NCBI GenBank assembly: GCA_030323885.1
Contig: CM059203.1
Location: forward strand, 3,286,001-3,350,000
Source of the DNA: Branchipolynoe longqiensis
Lineage: Eukaryota; Annelida; Polychaeta; Phyllodocida; Polynoidae
DNA length: 64,000 nucleotides
Reading direction: 5' to 3'
A model generated the notes under the pieces. The model was not told where the DNA came from and ran no database searches. It was given only the letters and a program-made list of their open reading frames with translations. Of the stretch, positions 11,065 to 22,095 are shown piece after piece; the first letter of the stretch is position 1; every line of letters begins with the position of its first letter. A program made the translations under genes and the position numbers.

Positions 11065-11567
11065 TGTCGTGGGGGTGATGAAAATGGGAAATACTGCGCC
11101 TAGAGCGGGACTCGAACCCACATCTCTTTGGATTCCGGGCCAGTGTGCTAACCATTACACCACCTAGGCTCCCTGATATCAACACACTCCCCACGCCTAC
11201 CTGTCTATGTGGTTACTTGCCTGAGAGGTCAGTGCAGACCACTACACTCGTCCCCCTGGAATTGTAAGTCTTGTAATGCTTACAATTACATACATACAGG
11301 CAATGCACTAACACATACATACACAGGGTAGGTTCAACAACCATACAGCGCAAAGCTTGTACAGGATCCTGATCACGGCAACCAGTGTCGTGGGGGTGAT
11401 GAAAATGGGAAATATTGTGCCTAGAGCGGGACTCGAACCCACATCTCTTTGCATTCCGGGCCAGTGTGCTAACCATTACACCACCTAGGCTCCCTGATAT
11501 CAACACACTCCCCACGCCCACCTGTCTATGTGGTTACTTGCCTGAGAGGTCAGTGCAGACCACTACA
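11065..11567 (-). mobile_element. Complete tRNA-bearing TRIM (LTR retrotransposon in miniature)
   Basis: Two direct repeats of exactly 182 bp (11065-11246 and 11386-11567) flank 139 bp. Each repeat starts TGTCGTGGGG and ends GACCACTACA, so both orientations read TGT...ACA. A 4-bp duplication CTAC lies at 11061-11064 and 11568-11571. In the minus-strand sense the internal region begins with CTGGTTGCCGTGA, a primer-binding-site-like TGG one base after the LTR, and ends in the purine tract AGGGGGACGAG. The two LTRs differ at about 4 sites. Each LTR holds a tRNA(Gln)-like unit: A-box match TGGTGTAATGG, B box GGTTCGAGTCC, a 5-bp T stem and acceptor halves GCCTAG/CTAGGC. There is no coding capacity, so it must be mobilised in trans. 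A SINE reading is possible for the tRNA part but does not explain the direct repeats or short TSD. Confidence 0.88.
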
Positions 11568-11571
11568 CTAC

Positions 11572-12470
11572 CATGAAATATATACAAGGGTCATTTTCTA
11601 AAACTGGACACAAAAGTGTGACATGGAAACCAAAACTGAAAACCTTCCAAATAATAGCAAATATCCTTTCAAATAATAGCCTAATCAATGTCCTATGAAG
11701 GTTTGCATGTTGTGCATATATGTCAGAGTTGAAAAACTTGAGTTTCACTTTTTGATTTAGATCTTATACAAATTGAGCAAATCATTAATATCACTCGTGT
11801 CACATGAAAATCAAAGACACATCCAGAACCTCATTTTAACATATACAACATAGTCAAACAAGATTTTATTGATTACTGTTAAGCAGACAAGGTTATGACT
11901 TACAAGAAAAAGTTGTTTTTGAAATAAGTTTTTAAAAAGTTTTGCTATATGTGTCAATGTGTAAATTTTCACATTTTCACTCTAGCGCAAAATCATAAAA
12001 TTATAATTTTGATTTCTTTCATGGGATAAATTCAATACATGTAGAACTGCTAACATACCTAATAGACAGAGGCTGCAATACTTATTTGACTTGCTATCAA
12101 TAAAACAAAGACTTATTATCAGCATCGTAACGTGGAGACCAAATATGTGGTGCCCAGGTTTGGAGAATAACCCATATATATATATATATATATATATGGT
12201 GTATACTAAACTTATGGGAATATAAATAAGGGCATCTTCTCCTCTCAGTTATATCCAGCCATCACTATTTATGACCTGCCGTCTAAAGAGATTATTGGAA
12301 TATAAACAAGGACATATTCTCTTAGTTATATCCAGCATGCCATATCTATATATATATGTGATTTATAATGCATTATGCGAGTATAACAATACGGAAGAGA
12401 ATTGTTTCTAATTATTGAGATTAATTGATATTACTGATATTATTGACATTACCGATTGTTTTTCTCTGTG
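11572..12470. other. No gene seen
   Basis: AT-rich unassigned sequence with a short (TA)n at about 12174-12196 and no plausible exon on either strand. Confidence 0.5.
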
Positions 12471-12767
12471 GTGTTCTTTGTGGTGGAGTGGTTAGAGTGT
12501 CTGACTTTTTTCTAGGTCGGACTCCTAATCTGAAGGTCGGTGGTTCGATTCCCCATGCCCCCACCTCTGCCAATTTGGATTTCCACCGCTGTGTATAACT
12601 TACAGCATCATCAAAGGCCAGTTGCTCTCATACCATGTCTATGTGGTGTGGGAGGTTAAAAATCCCTTGGGTCGGTAAAAGTGTAAGTACTGGCTTTCTA
12701 TCAACAAACTGTCTAATGGTGAAAACAAGTCTATTCAGACTTATCCATGATAGGCAGTATAAATCTT
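12471..12767 (+). mobile_element. S3 SINE, copy 2
   Basis: Near full-length S3 with the TTTTTTCTAGGTCGGACTC variable segment and B box GGTTCGATTCC. Confidence 0.8.
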
Positions 12768-12924
12768 CAAGAAAAATACTCCAGAAGACTCCGCCCTTGA
12801 TAGGTGGCGCCACCTGCAGCCCACCTCACCTCCAAAGGGTGAGACAGTCACACTGGAGGATTAAAAAAAATATATGTTGCTACATTAAATGTGATCAGCC
12901 ATGAAGGCCAAATCACAAAGAACG

Positions 12925-13210
12925 CCGGCTGGCTTCTGGTGTGGGAGGTTTAGGCGTCGAACCCCGGGCGACTTTAAATAATGACTTACCAAATTGATAG
13001 ATGTCTCAACCTAGCCTGGCACTGGGCATTAACAGGATAGTTGGTTCAGTATCAGGATAATATGACTGAGTGAGGTATTGGGTCAATGTGCTGGTTGCTC
13101 GGCTTCCCAGTGGGGCAGAACCATAAAGTTCCCATGACTGTGCACTGTTGCAAGGTTGTTCCCGTCCAGTTATGACCTTACATGTTGCTAGGATGCATAG
13201 CCCCAATAAT
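12925..13210 (+). mobile_element. S1 SINE, degenerate
   Basis: Weak head, recognisable body (GCACTGGGCATTAACAGG) and a T1-like end (CATGTTGCTAGGATGC). Confidence 0.55.
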
Positions 13211-13435
13211 GAGCAACATATGGTGGTTTCTCTTTAGTTCCCTTTTCTACCACATGGCGCCACTTACACCATCTACAAACCGACGCTGTTCACCAGGATT
13301 AGACATTAATTTGTTTTCCGTTCGTGAATAGTCCACACCCAGGGATCTAATCTAGATAGTTTTTCAGGGTTTTCCCCCCCTCCTTTGCTTCCCTTTTGGT
13401 AGATAACATTTTTGACATTTACTAGTGTGACGCAT

Positions 13436-14168
13436 AGTGTACTGATGCCTTACTTGAACCACCACTACTACTGGTACTACTAGTACTAGTATTACTACTG
13501 GTACTACTACTACTAGCATTACTACTACTGGTACTACTACTGATACTACTAGTCCTACTACTGGTACTACTACTAGTACTACTAGTATTACTACTACTGG
13601 TACTACTACTAGTCCTACTACTGGTACTACTACTACTACCACTACTACTACTGGGACTACTAGTACTACTAGTATTACTACTACTGGTACCACTACTGCT
13701 AGTACTGCTACTAGTACTATTACTAGTACTACTACTACTAGTACTAATACTAGTAGTAGTACTACCAGTACTACTACTAATACTAGTAGTAGTACTACTT
13801 AGTACTACTAGGTACTACTACTGCTACTAGTAATACTAGTACTAGTACTAGTAGTTACTAGTAGTAGTACTAGTAGTAGTACTACTACTAGAACTAGTAG
13901 TAGTAGTACTATATACTGGTACTACTACTAGTACTACTACTAGTACTACTACTGGTACTACTAGTGCTAGTACTACTGCTATTAGTACTACTACTAGTGC
14001 TACTACTACTAGTACTACTACTAGTACTACTACTAGTATTACTAGTATTAGCACTACTACTACTATTAGTACTACTACTAGTACTACTATTAGTAATACT
14101 TAGTAGTACTACTAGTACTAATACTATTAATAGTACTAATACTACTAGTACTACTACTAGTAGTATTA
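13436..14168. repeat. (ACT/AGT)n microsatellite block
   Basis: About 730 bp of ACT/AGT trinucleotides with embedded ACTAGT palindromes. It resumes at 14680-14697 after the TRIM copy at 14173-14675, showing that the TRIM landed inside it. Val- or Ser-rich reading frames are by-products of the trinucleotide. Confidence 0.95.
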
Positions 14169-14172
14169 GTAC

Positions 14173-14675
14173 TGTCGTGGGGGTGATGAAAATGGGAAAT
14201 ACTGCGCCTAGAGCGGGACTCGAACCCACATCTCTCTGCACTCCGGGCCAGTGTGCTAACCATTACACCACCTAGGCTCCCTGATATCAACAGACTCCCC
14301 ACGCCTACCTGTCTATGTGGTTACTTGCCTAAGAGGTCAGTGCAGACCACTACACTCGTCCCCCTGGAATTGTAAGTCTTGTAATGCTTACAATTACATA
14401 CATACAGGCAATGCACTAACACATACATACACAGGGTAGGTTCAACAACCATACAGCGCAAAGCTTGTACAGGATCCTGATCACGGCAACCAGTGTCGTG
14501 GGGGTGATGAAAATGGGAAATACTGCGCCTAGAGCGGGACTCGAACCCACATCTCTTTGCATTCCGGGCCAGTGTGCTAACCATTACACCACCTAGGCTC
14601 CCTGATATCAACAGACTCCCCACGCCTACCTGTCTATGTGGTTACTTGCCTAAGAGGTCAGTGCAGACCACTACA
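14173..14675 (-). mobile_element. Complete tRNA-bearing TRIM, copy 2
   Basis: Again exactly 503 bp: LTRs 14173-14354 and 14494-14675 (182 bp each). The flanking duplication is GTAC at 14169-14172 and 14676-14679. Its LTRs differ at about two sites. Both carry the same private variant AACAGACTCC, where the 11-kb copy has AACACACTCC in both LTRs. Shared private variants between the two LTRs of one copy are what reverse transcription of an LTR element produces. Confidence 0.88.
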
Positions 14676-14698
14676 GTACTAGTAGTAGTAGTACTACC

Positions 14699-15118
14699 AC
14701 CAGACGGGATGGCCGAATGAGTTAGAGCGTCCGTCTCCCGTGTTGGTAGATCGTGGGGTCGTGGGTTCGAACCCTAGTCGAGTCAAACCACTGTCACAAG
14801 TCGCTACCCGTCATATCAAGACGGGTACCGACTTGTGACAGTGCGCACTCATGGCAACTTTATAGTGCTGCCCCACTAGAAGATCAGGTTGCCAGTACCA
14901 TGACCTGACATCCCACTCTGTCACATTATCCTGACACTGAACCAACCAGTCCTTGCCCTATCCTAATAATTCCGAATGCCTGGCTAGGAAGTGACAAGTA
15001 TAACATTTTAAGTCATTTGTTTGACTCGACCAGGGATCGAACTCATGGGTTCGAAACCCACGATCTACTAAAACGGGAGATGGGTGCTCTAGTGATTCGG
15101 CCCTCCTGTCTGGTCACG
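14699..15118. mobile_element. Inverted pair of S1 SINEs
   Basis: A plus-strand H1 head (14701-14800) meets an antisense S1 copy (about 14800-15118) ending in its own H1 head. The two heads form an inverted repeat that could fold back. Confidence 0.7.
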
Positions 15119-15239
15119 CTATATATATTAAGGCGATGTATTCATGCGTTATTTGAACCAATTCCTATATATTGTATTTTATGTGTTGCATAAGTGAGAG
15201 TTCCCGTCACGGGTATAGGTTTTTTTGGTGCTGTTTTTT

Positions 15240-15435
15240 GTGTGTACATTAGTTGATTAACCGGGGTAAATTTCAATCACGAACAATTGGTCTTCCTCAT
15301 TCCACTGCTGCTTCTCCTATCTTGCAAATGCCAAACGCGAGGCTAGGGAGCAACAAGTATCAATTTTTAAGTTATTGGTTTGACTCGGCCAGGGTTCAAA
15401 CCTGAATCTGGAGGCAGGCGCTCAACTCATCGTCT
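15240..15435 (-). mobile_element. S1 SINE with T2 tail, antisense
   Basis: T2 block (GATTAACCGGGGTAAATTTC) followed by the shortened S1 body and a degenerate head. Confidence 0.55.
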
Positions 15436-15591
15436 TAGGCAAGGAGCCACATATAGGGGTGTGGATAGGGTGATTGCATCAAGGAGCTCAGGTGGTGTAA
15501 TGGTTAGCGGATGAGCCTTGAAATGTCCAGAGATGTGGGTTGGAAACTTATTATAGGCACAATATTTCCCATTTTCATTGCGCCCACGATA
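15433..15591 (+). mobile_element. Solo LTR of the TRIM, diverged
   Basis: Single LTR-like unit with GGTGGTGTAATGGTTAGCG (A-box part) and the AATATTTCCCATTTTCAT end. There is no partner LTR within the expected distance. Confidence 0.6.
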
Positions 15592-15613
15592 ATAGCATTG
15601 TACGAGAATTTGT

Positions 15614-15948
15614 TTGTTTGTTGTTGTTTTACGTCCTAGCAACATCTAAGGTCATATCAGGACGGGTACCGACTTGTGACAGTGCGCACTCATGGCGACT
15701 TTATAGTGCTGTCCCACTGGGAAACCAGGCCGCCGGCACCATGACCTGGTATCCCACTCAGTCACATTATCCTGACACTGAGCACACCAGTCCTTGCCCT
15801 ATCCTAATAATGCCGAGCGCCTGGCTAGGAAGCGACAAGTATCAATTTTAAAGTCATTGGTTTGACTCGACCAGGACTCGAACCCACGACCCCACGATCT
15901 ACCAGCACGGGAGACGGACGCTCTAACTCATTCGGCCATCCCGTCTGC
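15614..15948 (-). mobile_element. S1 SINE (H1-T1), 12-13 bp TSD
   Basis: Intact antisense copy flanked by TACGAGAATTTGT at 15601-15613 and 15949-15961. Confidence 0.9.
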
Positions 15949-16000
15949 TACGAGAATTTGTACATAGGACAAAATTTGTAGGGGAGAATTAGGCTCCGTA

Positions 16001-16328
16001 AAGCCCCAGTCACACCTACCCGGATCAGGGGCCGGACGAGCCCCGGACCGTGATCGGGCGTGGTCCATGGCGATCCGGCGTGATCCGTGGCTGGTCCTTA
16101 GTGATCCTTAGTGATCCTTGGTGATCCATGGCTGGTCTGGCCTCATCCGGAGTCCACCCCAGATGTTTTTAAATGTTTAAAATATCCGTGGCGGTCCGGG
16201 GAATATTGCGATCTGGGCTCGATCCCGCAACTGTCGTTTCATAGCTCTCTGTTTCACAATGAAGTCCCCTCCTTTTGTAGGGTTTGTCATTTCGCGATAT
16301 GCAATGCCATTTCTATGGATTAAAAGTA
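16001..16328. other. GATCC-rich fragment, no gene
   Basis: Starts GCCCCAGTCACAC, the same terminal motif as M8 at 18944, then holds GATCCG/GATCCT words repeated at short spacing. Possibly one end of an M8-like hairpin element; the matching far end was not found. Confidence 0.4.
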
Positions 16329-16531
16329 ATACTGTAAAACCTCTCTAACTGACCCCCTCCACTGATCGGCCACTGCCCTATATCGAGCGCTTTATTTGGG
16401 TCCCAAACAATCGCCCATACAATACCATTGTAATAATATATTTAAAAAACTCCCTAAACCGAGCAGCTTCCTAAATGGACAATTTAAAATCTGTCCTATA
16501 GTCAGTCGATTTAGACAGGTTTTACTGTACT
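16329..16531 (+). mobile_element. M6 inverted-repeat element
   Basis: Left end ACTGTAAAACCTCTCTAAC, right end AGGTTTTACTGTA. Same ends at 30714, 51616, 51932 and 52211. CAGT-type ends flanked by TA recall pogo/Tc1-mariner relatives (inference). Confidence 0.7.
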
Positions 16532-16611
16532 TGAATTTGTGTTCATCTCTAATGCTGTATTTGTGTCTGATTGAGATGACTGCATTGAAGTTTGATATAA
16601 TTGTTATATAG

Positions 16612-17930
16612 TGTAGTGGTCTGCACTGACCTCTCAGGCAAGTAACCACATAGACAGGTAGGCGTGGGTAGTGTGGTGATATCAGGGAACCTCGGTGGTA
16701 TAATGGTTAGCACACTGGCCCGGATACAAAGAGATGTGGGTTAGAGTCCCGCTGTAGGCACAATATTTCCCATTTTCATCACCCCCATGACACTGGTTGC
16801 CGTGATCATGATCCTGTACAAGCTGTGCGCTGTATAATTTTTTAACCTACCCTGTGTATGTATGTGTTAGTACATTGCCTGTATGTATGTAATTGTAAGC
16901 ATTAAAAGACTTACAATTCCAGGGGGATGAGTGTAGTGGTCTGCACTGACCTCTCAGGCAAGTAACCACACAGATAGGTAGGTGTGGGTAGTGTGGTGAT
17001 ATCAGGGAGCCTAGGTGGTGTAGTGGTTAGCACACTGGTCCGGAATGCAAAGAGATGTGGGTTTGAGTCCCGCTCTAGGCGCAATATTTCCCATTTTCAT
17101 CACACCACGACACTGGTTGCCATGATCATGATCCTGTACAAGCTGTGCGCTGTATAATTGTTGAACCTACCCTGTGTATGTATGTGTTCGTGCATTTCCT
17201 GTATGTATGTAATTGTAAGCATTAAAAGACTTACAATTCCAGGGGGACGAGTGTAGTGGTCTGCACTGACCTCTCAAGCAAGTAACCACATAGACAGGTA
17301 GGCGTGGGTAGTGTGGTGATATCAGGGAGCCTAGGTGGTGTAGTGGTTAGCACACTGGCCTGGAATACAAAGAGATGTGGGTTCGAGTCCCGCTCTAGGC
17401 GCAATATTTCCCATTTTCATCAACCTATGACACTGGTTGCCGTGATCATGATCCTGTACAAGCTGTGCGCTGTATAATTGTTGAACCTACCCTGTGTATG
17501 TATGTGTTAGTACATTGCCTGTATGTATGTAATTGTAAGTAGTAAAAGACTTACAATTCCAGGCGGACGAGTGTAGTGGTCTGCACTGACCTCGCAAGCA
17601 AGTAACCACATAGACAGGTAGGCGTGGGTAGTGTGGTGATATCAGGGAGCCTAGGTGGTGTAATGGTTAGCCCACTGGCCCGGAATGCAAAGAGATGTGG
17701 TTTCGAGTCCCGCTCTCGGCGCAATATTTCCCATTTTCATCACCCCCACGACACTGGTTGCCGTGATCATGATCCTGTACAAGCTGTGCGCTGTATGGTT
17801 GTTGAACCTACCCTGTGTATGTATGTGTTAGTGCATTGCCTGTATGTATGTAATTGTAAGCATTAAAAGAGATGTGGGTTCGAGTCCCGCTCTAGGTGCA
17901 ATATTTCCCATTTTCATCACCCCCACGACA
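16612..17930 (+). mobile_element. TRIM tandem array, 320-bp period
   Basis: Sense-orientation LTR-internal units start at 16612, 16932, 17252 and 17572, exactly 320 bp apart (182 LTR plus about 138 internal). A fifth, 5'-truncated LTR follows at 17870-17930, joined within AAAAGA microhomology. Each LTR opens TGTAGTGGTCTGC and closes CACGACA or a variant. Each internal part opens CTGGTTGCC and ends with the purine tract GGGGGA(C/T)GAG next to the following LTR. Unequal recombination between LTRs of one element explains the shared-LTR array. Confidence 0.88.
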
Positions 17931-17935
17931 TTTAT

Positions 17936-18185
17936 ATTCATTGATTAAGGGGGGAGGATTTCAATCACAGACAATTGCTCTTCCTCATTCCACTGCCCGT
18001 GACTAGTGATGCTGAGCACCAGGCTAGGTAGCGACAAGTATAAATTTGTACGTCGTTGGTTTGACTTGACCGGGGTTCAAACCCATGACCCATAAGCATG
18101 GCCTTTGATTTGACTCGGCCGTCTTGAATCCCACAATCTGCCCCATGGGCAGCGGGCGCTCAACTCATTCAGCCATCCCATCTGG
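17936..18185 (-). mobile_element. S1 SINE with T2 tail, antisense
   Basis: T2 block (GATTAAGGGGGGAGGATTTC), shortened body, and a head region that appears duplicated (two GACTTGACC/GACTCGGCC-like sections) before CATTCAGCCATCCC. Confidence 0.55.
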
Positions 18186-18566
18186 TCTCTTTCTAAATAT
18201 TGACAATTAAAATAGAGCAGGTCACGAGTTGGGACGTGTAGGCGGTTACCTGAGAAGTTCTGTTCGCTGTCCTTCTGACATGCGTGACCTTCTATAAACT
18301 TGGCTCGACTGAGTTTGCGCGAAACCATGCGCACATGTGCACAGCTCAGTCAGCTGATGCTAGGAGCGTTGCATGACTACGTAAGAATTTGTGTAGCGAA
18401 ATGGGAGGTCATTTTGTGGAGTAAATGTTGCAATATTTGTATTTATTTACATGGATTCACACAGGAAATACTTTGAATACAGGTTATGCAGCAACATCAA
18501 ATTATGGTTTCGACTGTATTAATCCTTATCATCATCATCACCATCATCATCATCCTCAGTCCCTTA

Positions 18567-18899
18567 AATCGGGCGCGGTGGCCCAATCGGTAGAGCGCGG
18601 GCTTCGCGTGCGGAAGGTCGGGAGTTCGGTTCCCAGTCGAGTCAAACAAATGATTTTAAAATTGATACTTGTTGTTTCCTAGCCTGGCGCTCAGCATTAA
18701 CAGGATAGGGTAAGGACTAGTTTGCACAGTATCAGGATAATGTAACTAAGTGGGATATCAGGTCATGGTGACGGTGGCCTGATTTCCCAGTGAGGCAGCA
18801 CTATAAAGTCACCATGAGTGCGCACTATTACAAGTCGGTACCTGTCCTGATATGACCTTAGATGTTGCTAGGACGTAAAACAACAACAAAACTAAATCA
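18567..18899 (+). mobile_element. S1 SINE (H2-T1), 11-bp TSD
   Basis: H2 head GGGCGCGGTGGCCCAATCGG with B box GGTTCCCAGTC, full body, T1 tail with AAC repeats. Flanked by TCAGTCCCTTA at 18556-18566 and 18900-18910. A CAT-repeat microsatellite precedes it. Confidence 0.9.
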
Positions 18900-18943
18900 T
18901 CAGTCCCTTAACTACCAGGGTCGTTGGGTAACCATGAATTACT

Positions 18944-19132
18944 TATACCCCAGTCACACTACAGCTTGCGACCACTTTGCGACCCCGTTAGACCAAAGAA
19001 CCCGCACTCACCAGTGACGCCCAGACATTGGCAACCATTGTTTTTAGTCGCAAGGACGTCACTGGTGAGTGTGGGTTCTTTGATCTAAAGCGGTCGCAAA
19101 GTGGTCGCAAGCTGTGGTGTGACTGGGGTATA
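18944..19132. mobile_element. M8 hairpin element
   Basis: A 189-bp near-perfect palindrome. Both ends read TACCCCAGTCACAC inward, and the arms stay complementary for about 80 bp through TTGCGACCACTTTGCGACC and CACTCACCAGTGACG. Flanked by TA. A transcript would fold into one long hairpin. Confidence 0.85.
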
Positions 19133-19252
19133 AGCAACCAGTTTTCTCCTGTTTTCTGTATTTTCCACTTGACACTTGCTGAACTCTAGGCGTGTCCATT
19201 CCCTGATGTTGTCTTCCAACCTCTTCCTTTGTCCGCCTTCTCTTCTCCCGAC

Positions 19253-19345
19253 CAGATGGGATGGCCGAATGAGTTAGAGCGTCCGTCTCCCGTGCTGGTA
19301 GATCGTGGGGTTGTGGGTTCGAGTGCTGGTCAAGTTAAACCAATT
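19253..19345 (+). mobile_element. S1 H1 head only
   Basis: H1 head (GATGGGATGGCCGAATGAG to the GGTTCGAG B box), truncated soon after the head. Confidence 0.65.
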
Positions 19346-19869
19346 GTAAAATATTCCGATAAAACGCATTGGTGGGGGAATGCAAATGGTCTATTATAGT
19401 AAAAGGTATATAGGGCCAGGTGCATAATTGTATTTGTGTAGTTGCTGGTGATACTTTACTCATGGTCAATAGTGATTGTGTGTTAGTCAGATAGTGTGAA
19501 GGAGGCACTAGGAGATAGTGTGTAAGGGGCACTTGGAGCTCTACTCACTACCCCCTCCCTCCTCTGTTAATCATGGATCACCACACAATGAGCTCAGGGA
19601 AGGTGGTGGCCAAGCATCCAAGCCGCATGGTGGTGGTGGGCAGAGCACTGTAGCCATGGGAACCCAGGAACGCTTGATGTTCATTGGTGGAGCTTGAGAT
19701 GTTTGATTGTCATTGGAGAATAAGGTCAGGTGGTGTGGCATACCAGATCCATGTACCACTATAAATAATAAACCTGAGGGCTTGGCTCTCTCTCTACTTT
19801 CACTCTTTATACTCTTCCTTTCTCTTCTTGCCTGTATTGATTTCATTATAGCCTGCCACACAACCACAG

Positions 19870-20190
19870 ATTGATTGATTGATTGGTGGTTGCTTTACGC
19901 CATGTCGGCAGCATAGGCCATATTCACGGCGACTCCCACCACAGATTCCAGCCGTGGACTTTACACAATGACTTAAAAATTTATACTTGTCGCTTCCTAA
20001 CCAGGCGCTCGGCATTATTAGGACAGGGCAAGGACTGATGTGCTCAGTGTCAGGATAATGTGACTGAGTGGGATACCAGGTCATGGTGCCAGCAGCCTAG
20101 TTTCCCAGTGGGGCAGCACTATAAAGTCGCCATGAGTGCGCACTGTCACAAGTCGGTACCCGTCCTGATATGACTTTAGATGTTGCTCCC
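19870..20190 (+). mobile_element. R8 fragment joined to S1 body
   Basis: R8 (ATTGATTGGTGGTTGCTTTA, GCAGCATAGGCCATATTC) to about 19940, then an S1 body and T1 start that stops at GATGTTGCT. A second R8 fragment lies at 20230-20400. Confidence 0.6.
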
Positions 20191-20632
20191 TCCCTCCTTT
20201 CACTGTGCCTTGCAAGATGGTTTTCGCTAATGATTGATTGATTGGTGGTTGCTTTACACCGTGTCGGCAGCATAGGCCATATTCACGGCGAGAAATGTTT
20301 GTTTTTTGTTCAAACCATTGCTTTTACATGTAAAAGCATACAATCAATTTTGTGTCAATGGACACTCATGAATTTTGTAAACTCACAATCATAATAGGGA
20401 AATTAAAGTCTAAATGATAGTATTATTCACCGATGAAATTTGTTTAAAAACATATATAAGGTCCTAGTGGTGTAGAACGGATGCTGAAAATGTCAGCCAG
20501 AAAACCTCGTTCCATCCTGGAGCTATTCTTATACATAGAAATTCAATGCATTTTTTAATGAACCAACACACATTAGAATTATTGTTTGAGAGGGTTTTTT
20601 GCTTTCTTGTAACTCTTATGGTCAGGTGACAG

Positions 20633-21690
20633 TAGTCATATCAGGATGGGTACTGACTTGTGACAGGTGTCATATCAGGACGGGTACAGACTTGTGACAG
20701 CGGTCATATCAGGATGGGTACCGACTTGTGACAGCGGTCGTATCAGGATGGGTACCGATTTGTGACAGTGGTCATATCAGGATGGGTACCGACTTGTGAC
20801 AGTGGGCATATCAGCATGGGTACCGACCTGTGACAGCTGTCAAAACTGGACGTGTACCGACTTGAGACAGTGGTCGTATCAGGATAGGTACCGATTTGTG
20901 ACAGTGGTTATATCAGGAGGGGTTCCGACTTGTGACAGTGGTCATATCAGGACGCGTACAGACTTGTGACAGTGGGCATAGAAGGATGGGTACCGACTTG
21001 TGACAGTGGTCGTATTAGGATGGGTACCGACTTGTGACAGTGGTCATATCAGGATGCGTAGCAATTTGTGACAGTGATCATAGCAGTATGGGTACTGACT
21101 TGTGACAGTGGTCGTATCAGGATTGGTACCGACTTATGACAGTTGTCATATCAGGACGGGTACAGACTTGTGACAGTGGTCATATTAGGATGGGTACCGA
21201 CTTGTGACAGTGGTCATATCAGGATGGGTACCGATTTGTGACAGTGGTCGTATCAGGATGGGTACCAATTTGTGACAGTGGTTATATCAGGATGGGTATC
21301 GACTTGTGACAGTGGTCATATCAGGATGAGTACTGACTTATGACAGTGGTCCTATCAGGATGGGTACCAATTTGTGACAGTGATCATAACAAGACGGTTG
21401 CTATAGTGGTCATAGCAGGATGCGTGCCAATTTGTGGCAGTGATCATAGCAGAACGGGTACTGACAGTGGGGACAGACGCGTACCAATTTGTGACAGTGG
21501 TCATATCAGGACGGCCACTGACTTGTGACAGTGATCTTATCACTTATCGGGGTGGATATTTACTCATGACAATGGTCATATCAGGGCGGTTACTGACTTG
21601 TTATGGTGCACACTCATGGCAGCTTTATAGTGCTGCCCGATACCCACTCAGTCACATTACCTTAATACTGAGCACTCCAATTCTTGTCAG
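20633..21690 (-). repeat. 34-bp satellite amplified inside an S1 SINE
   Basis: About 28 imperfect tandem copies of a 34-bp unit (core TCAGGATGGGTACCGACTTG then TGACAGTG). The unit is the 3' part of antisense S1. At about 21600 the array runs straight on into the next S1 segment (GCACACTCATGGC, then GCTTTATAGTGCTGCC and CACTCAGTCACATTA), so the array was made by expanding a segment within one SINE copy. Confidence 0.88.
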
Positions 21691-21702
21691 ATCCTAGTAA
21701 CA

Positions 21703-22057
21703 TTAAAGTTGCATAGTCCGATGGTTTTGAATTTCTGTATTTTTTCTGAGATAAATATATTAGATCAATCACTAGTATCTACTTTACATTAGTTCAAAGT
21801 TACTTTTATTTTAAATGGTAAACTTTTGAGATATTTTTAGTGCAAACATGGAAAATTAGTTTTGGCAAGCTTGCCAAAACTCTGACACCATAGACTTCTG
21901 CAGTAACAGATTCTGTTAAATTGACTCAGTATTGACTTCTACGCAGAAACAAATGGATAATAAGTGCATCAGTATCTACGTTAGATATGTAAAATCACAC
22001 CTAGATAATTGGTTTGGTTTTGAAAATTTGATATTTCATCGGACTATGCAGCTTTAA
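21703..22057 (+). mobile_element. M1 element, intact reference copy
   Basis: 355 bp bounded by TTAAAGTTGCATAGTCCGATG-type and CATCGGACTATGCAGCTTTAA-type inverted ends. Carries an internal palindrome TTGGCAAGCTTGCCAA. No open frame. Confidence 0.88.
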
Positions 22058-22095
22058 CTACCTGTCAAAATAGCAACAATAATCTACTTTGCTAC

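Noticed and set aside
13364..14275. Val-, Ser- and Leu-rich frames on both strands
   Set aside because: By-products of the ACT/AGT trinucleotide repeat.
16612..17930. Cluster of real tRNA genes
   Set aside because: The A and B boxes and T arm are good, but the anticodon arm does not pair and each copy lies in a 182-bp LTR.
16612..17930. CRISPR array or bacterial repeat
   Set aside because: Repeats of 320 bp without short unique spacers, in clearly animal DNA with introns.
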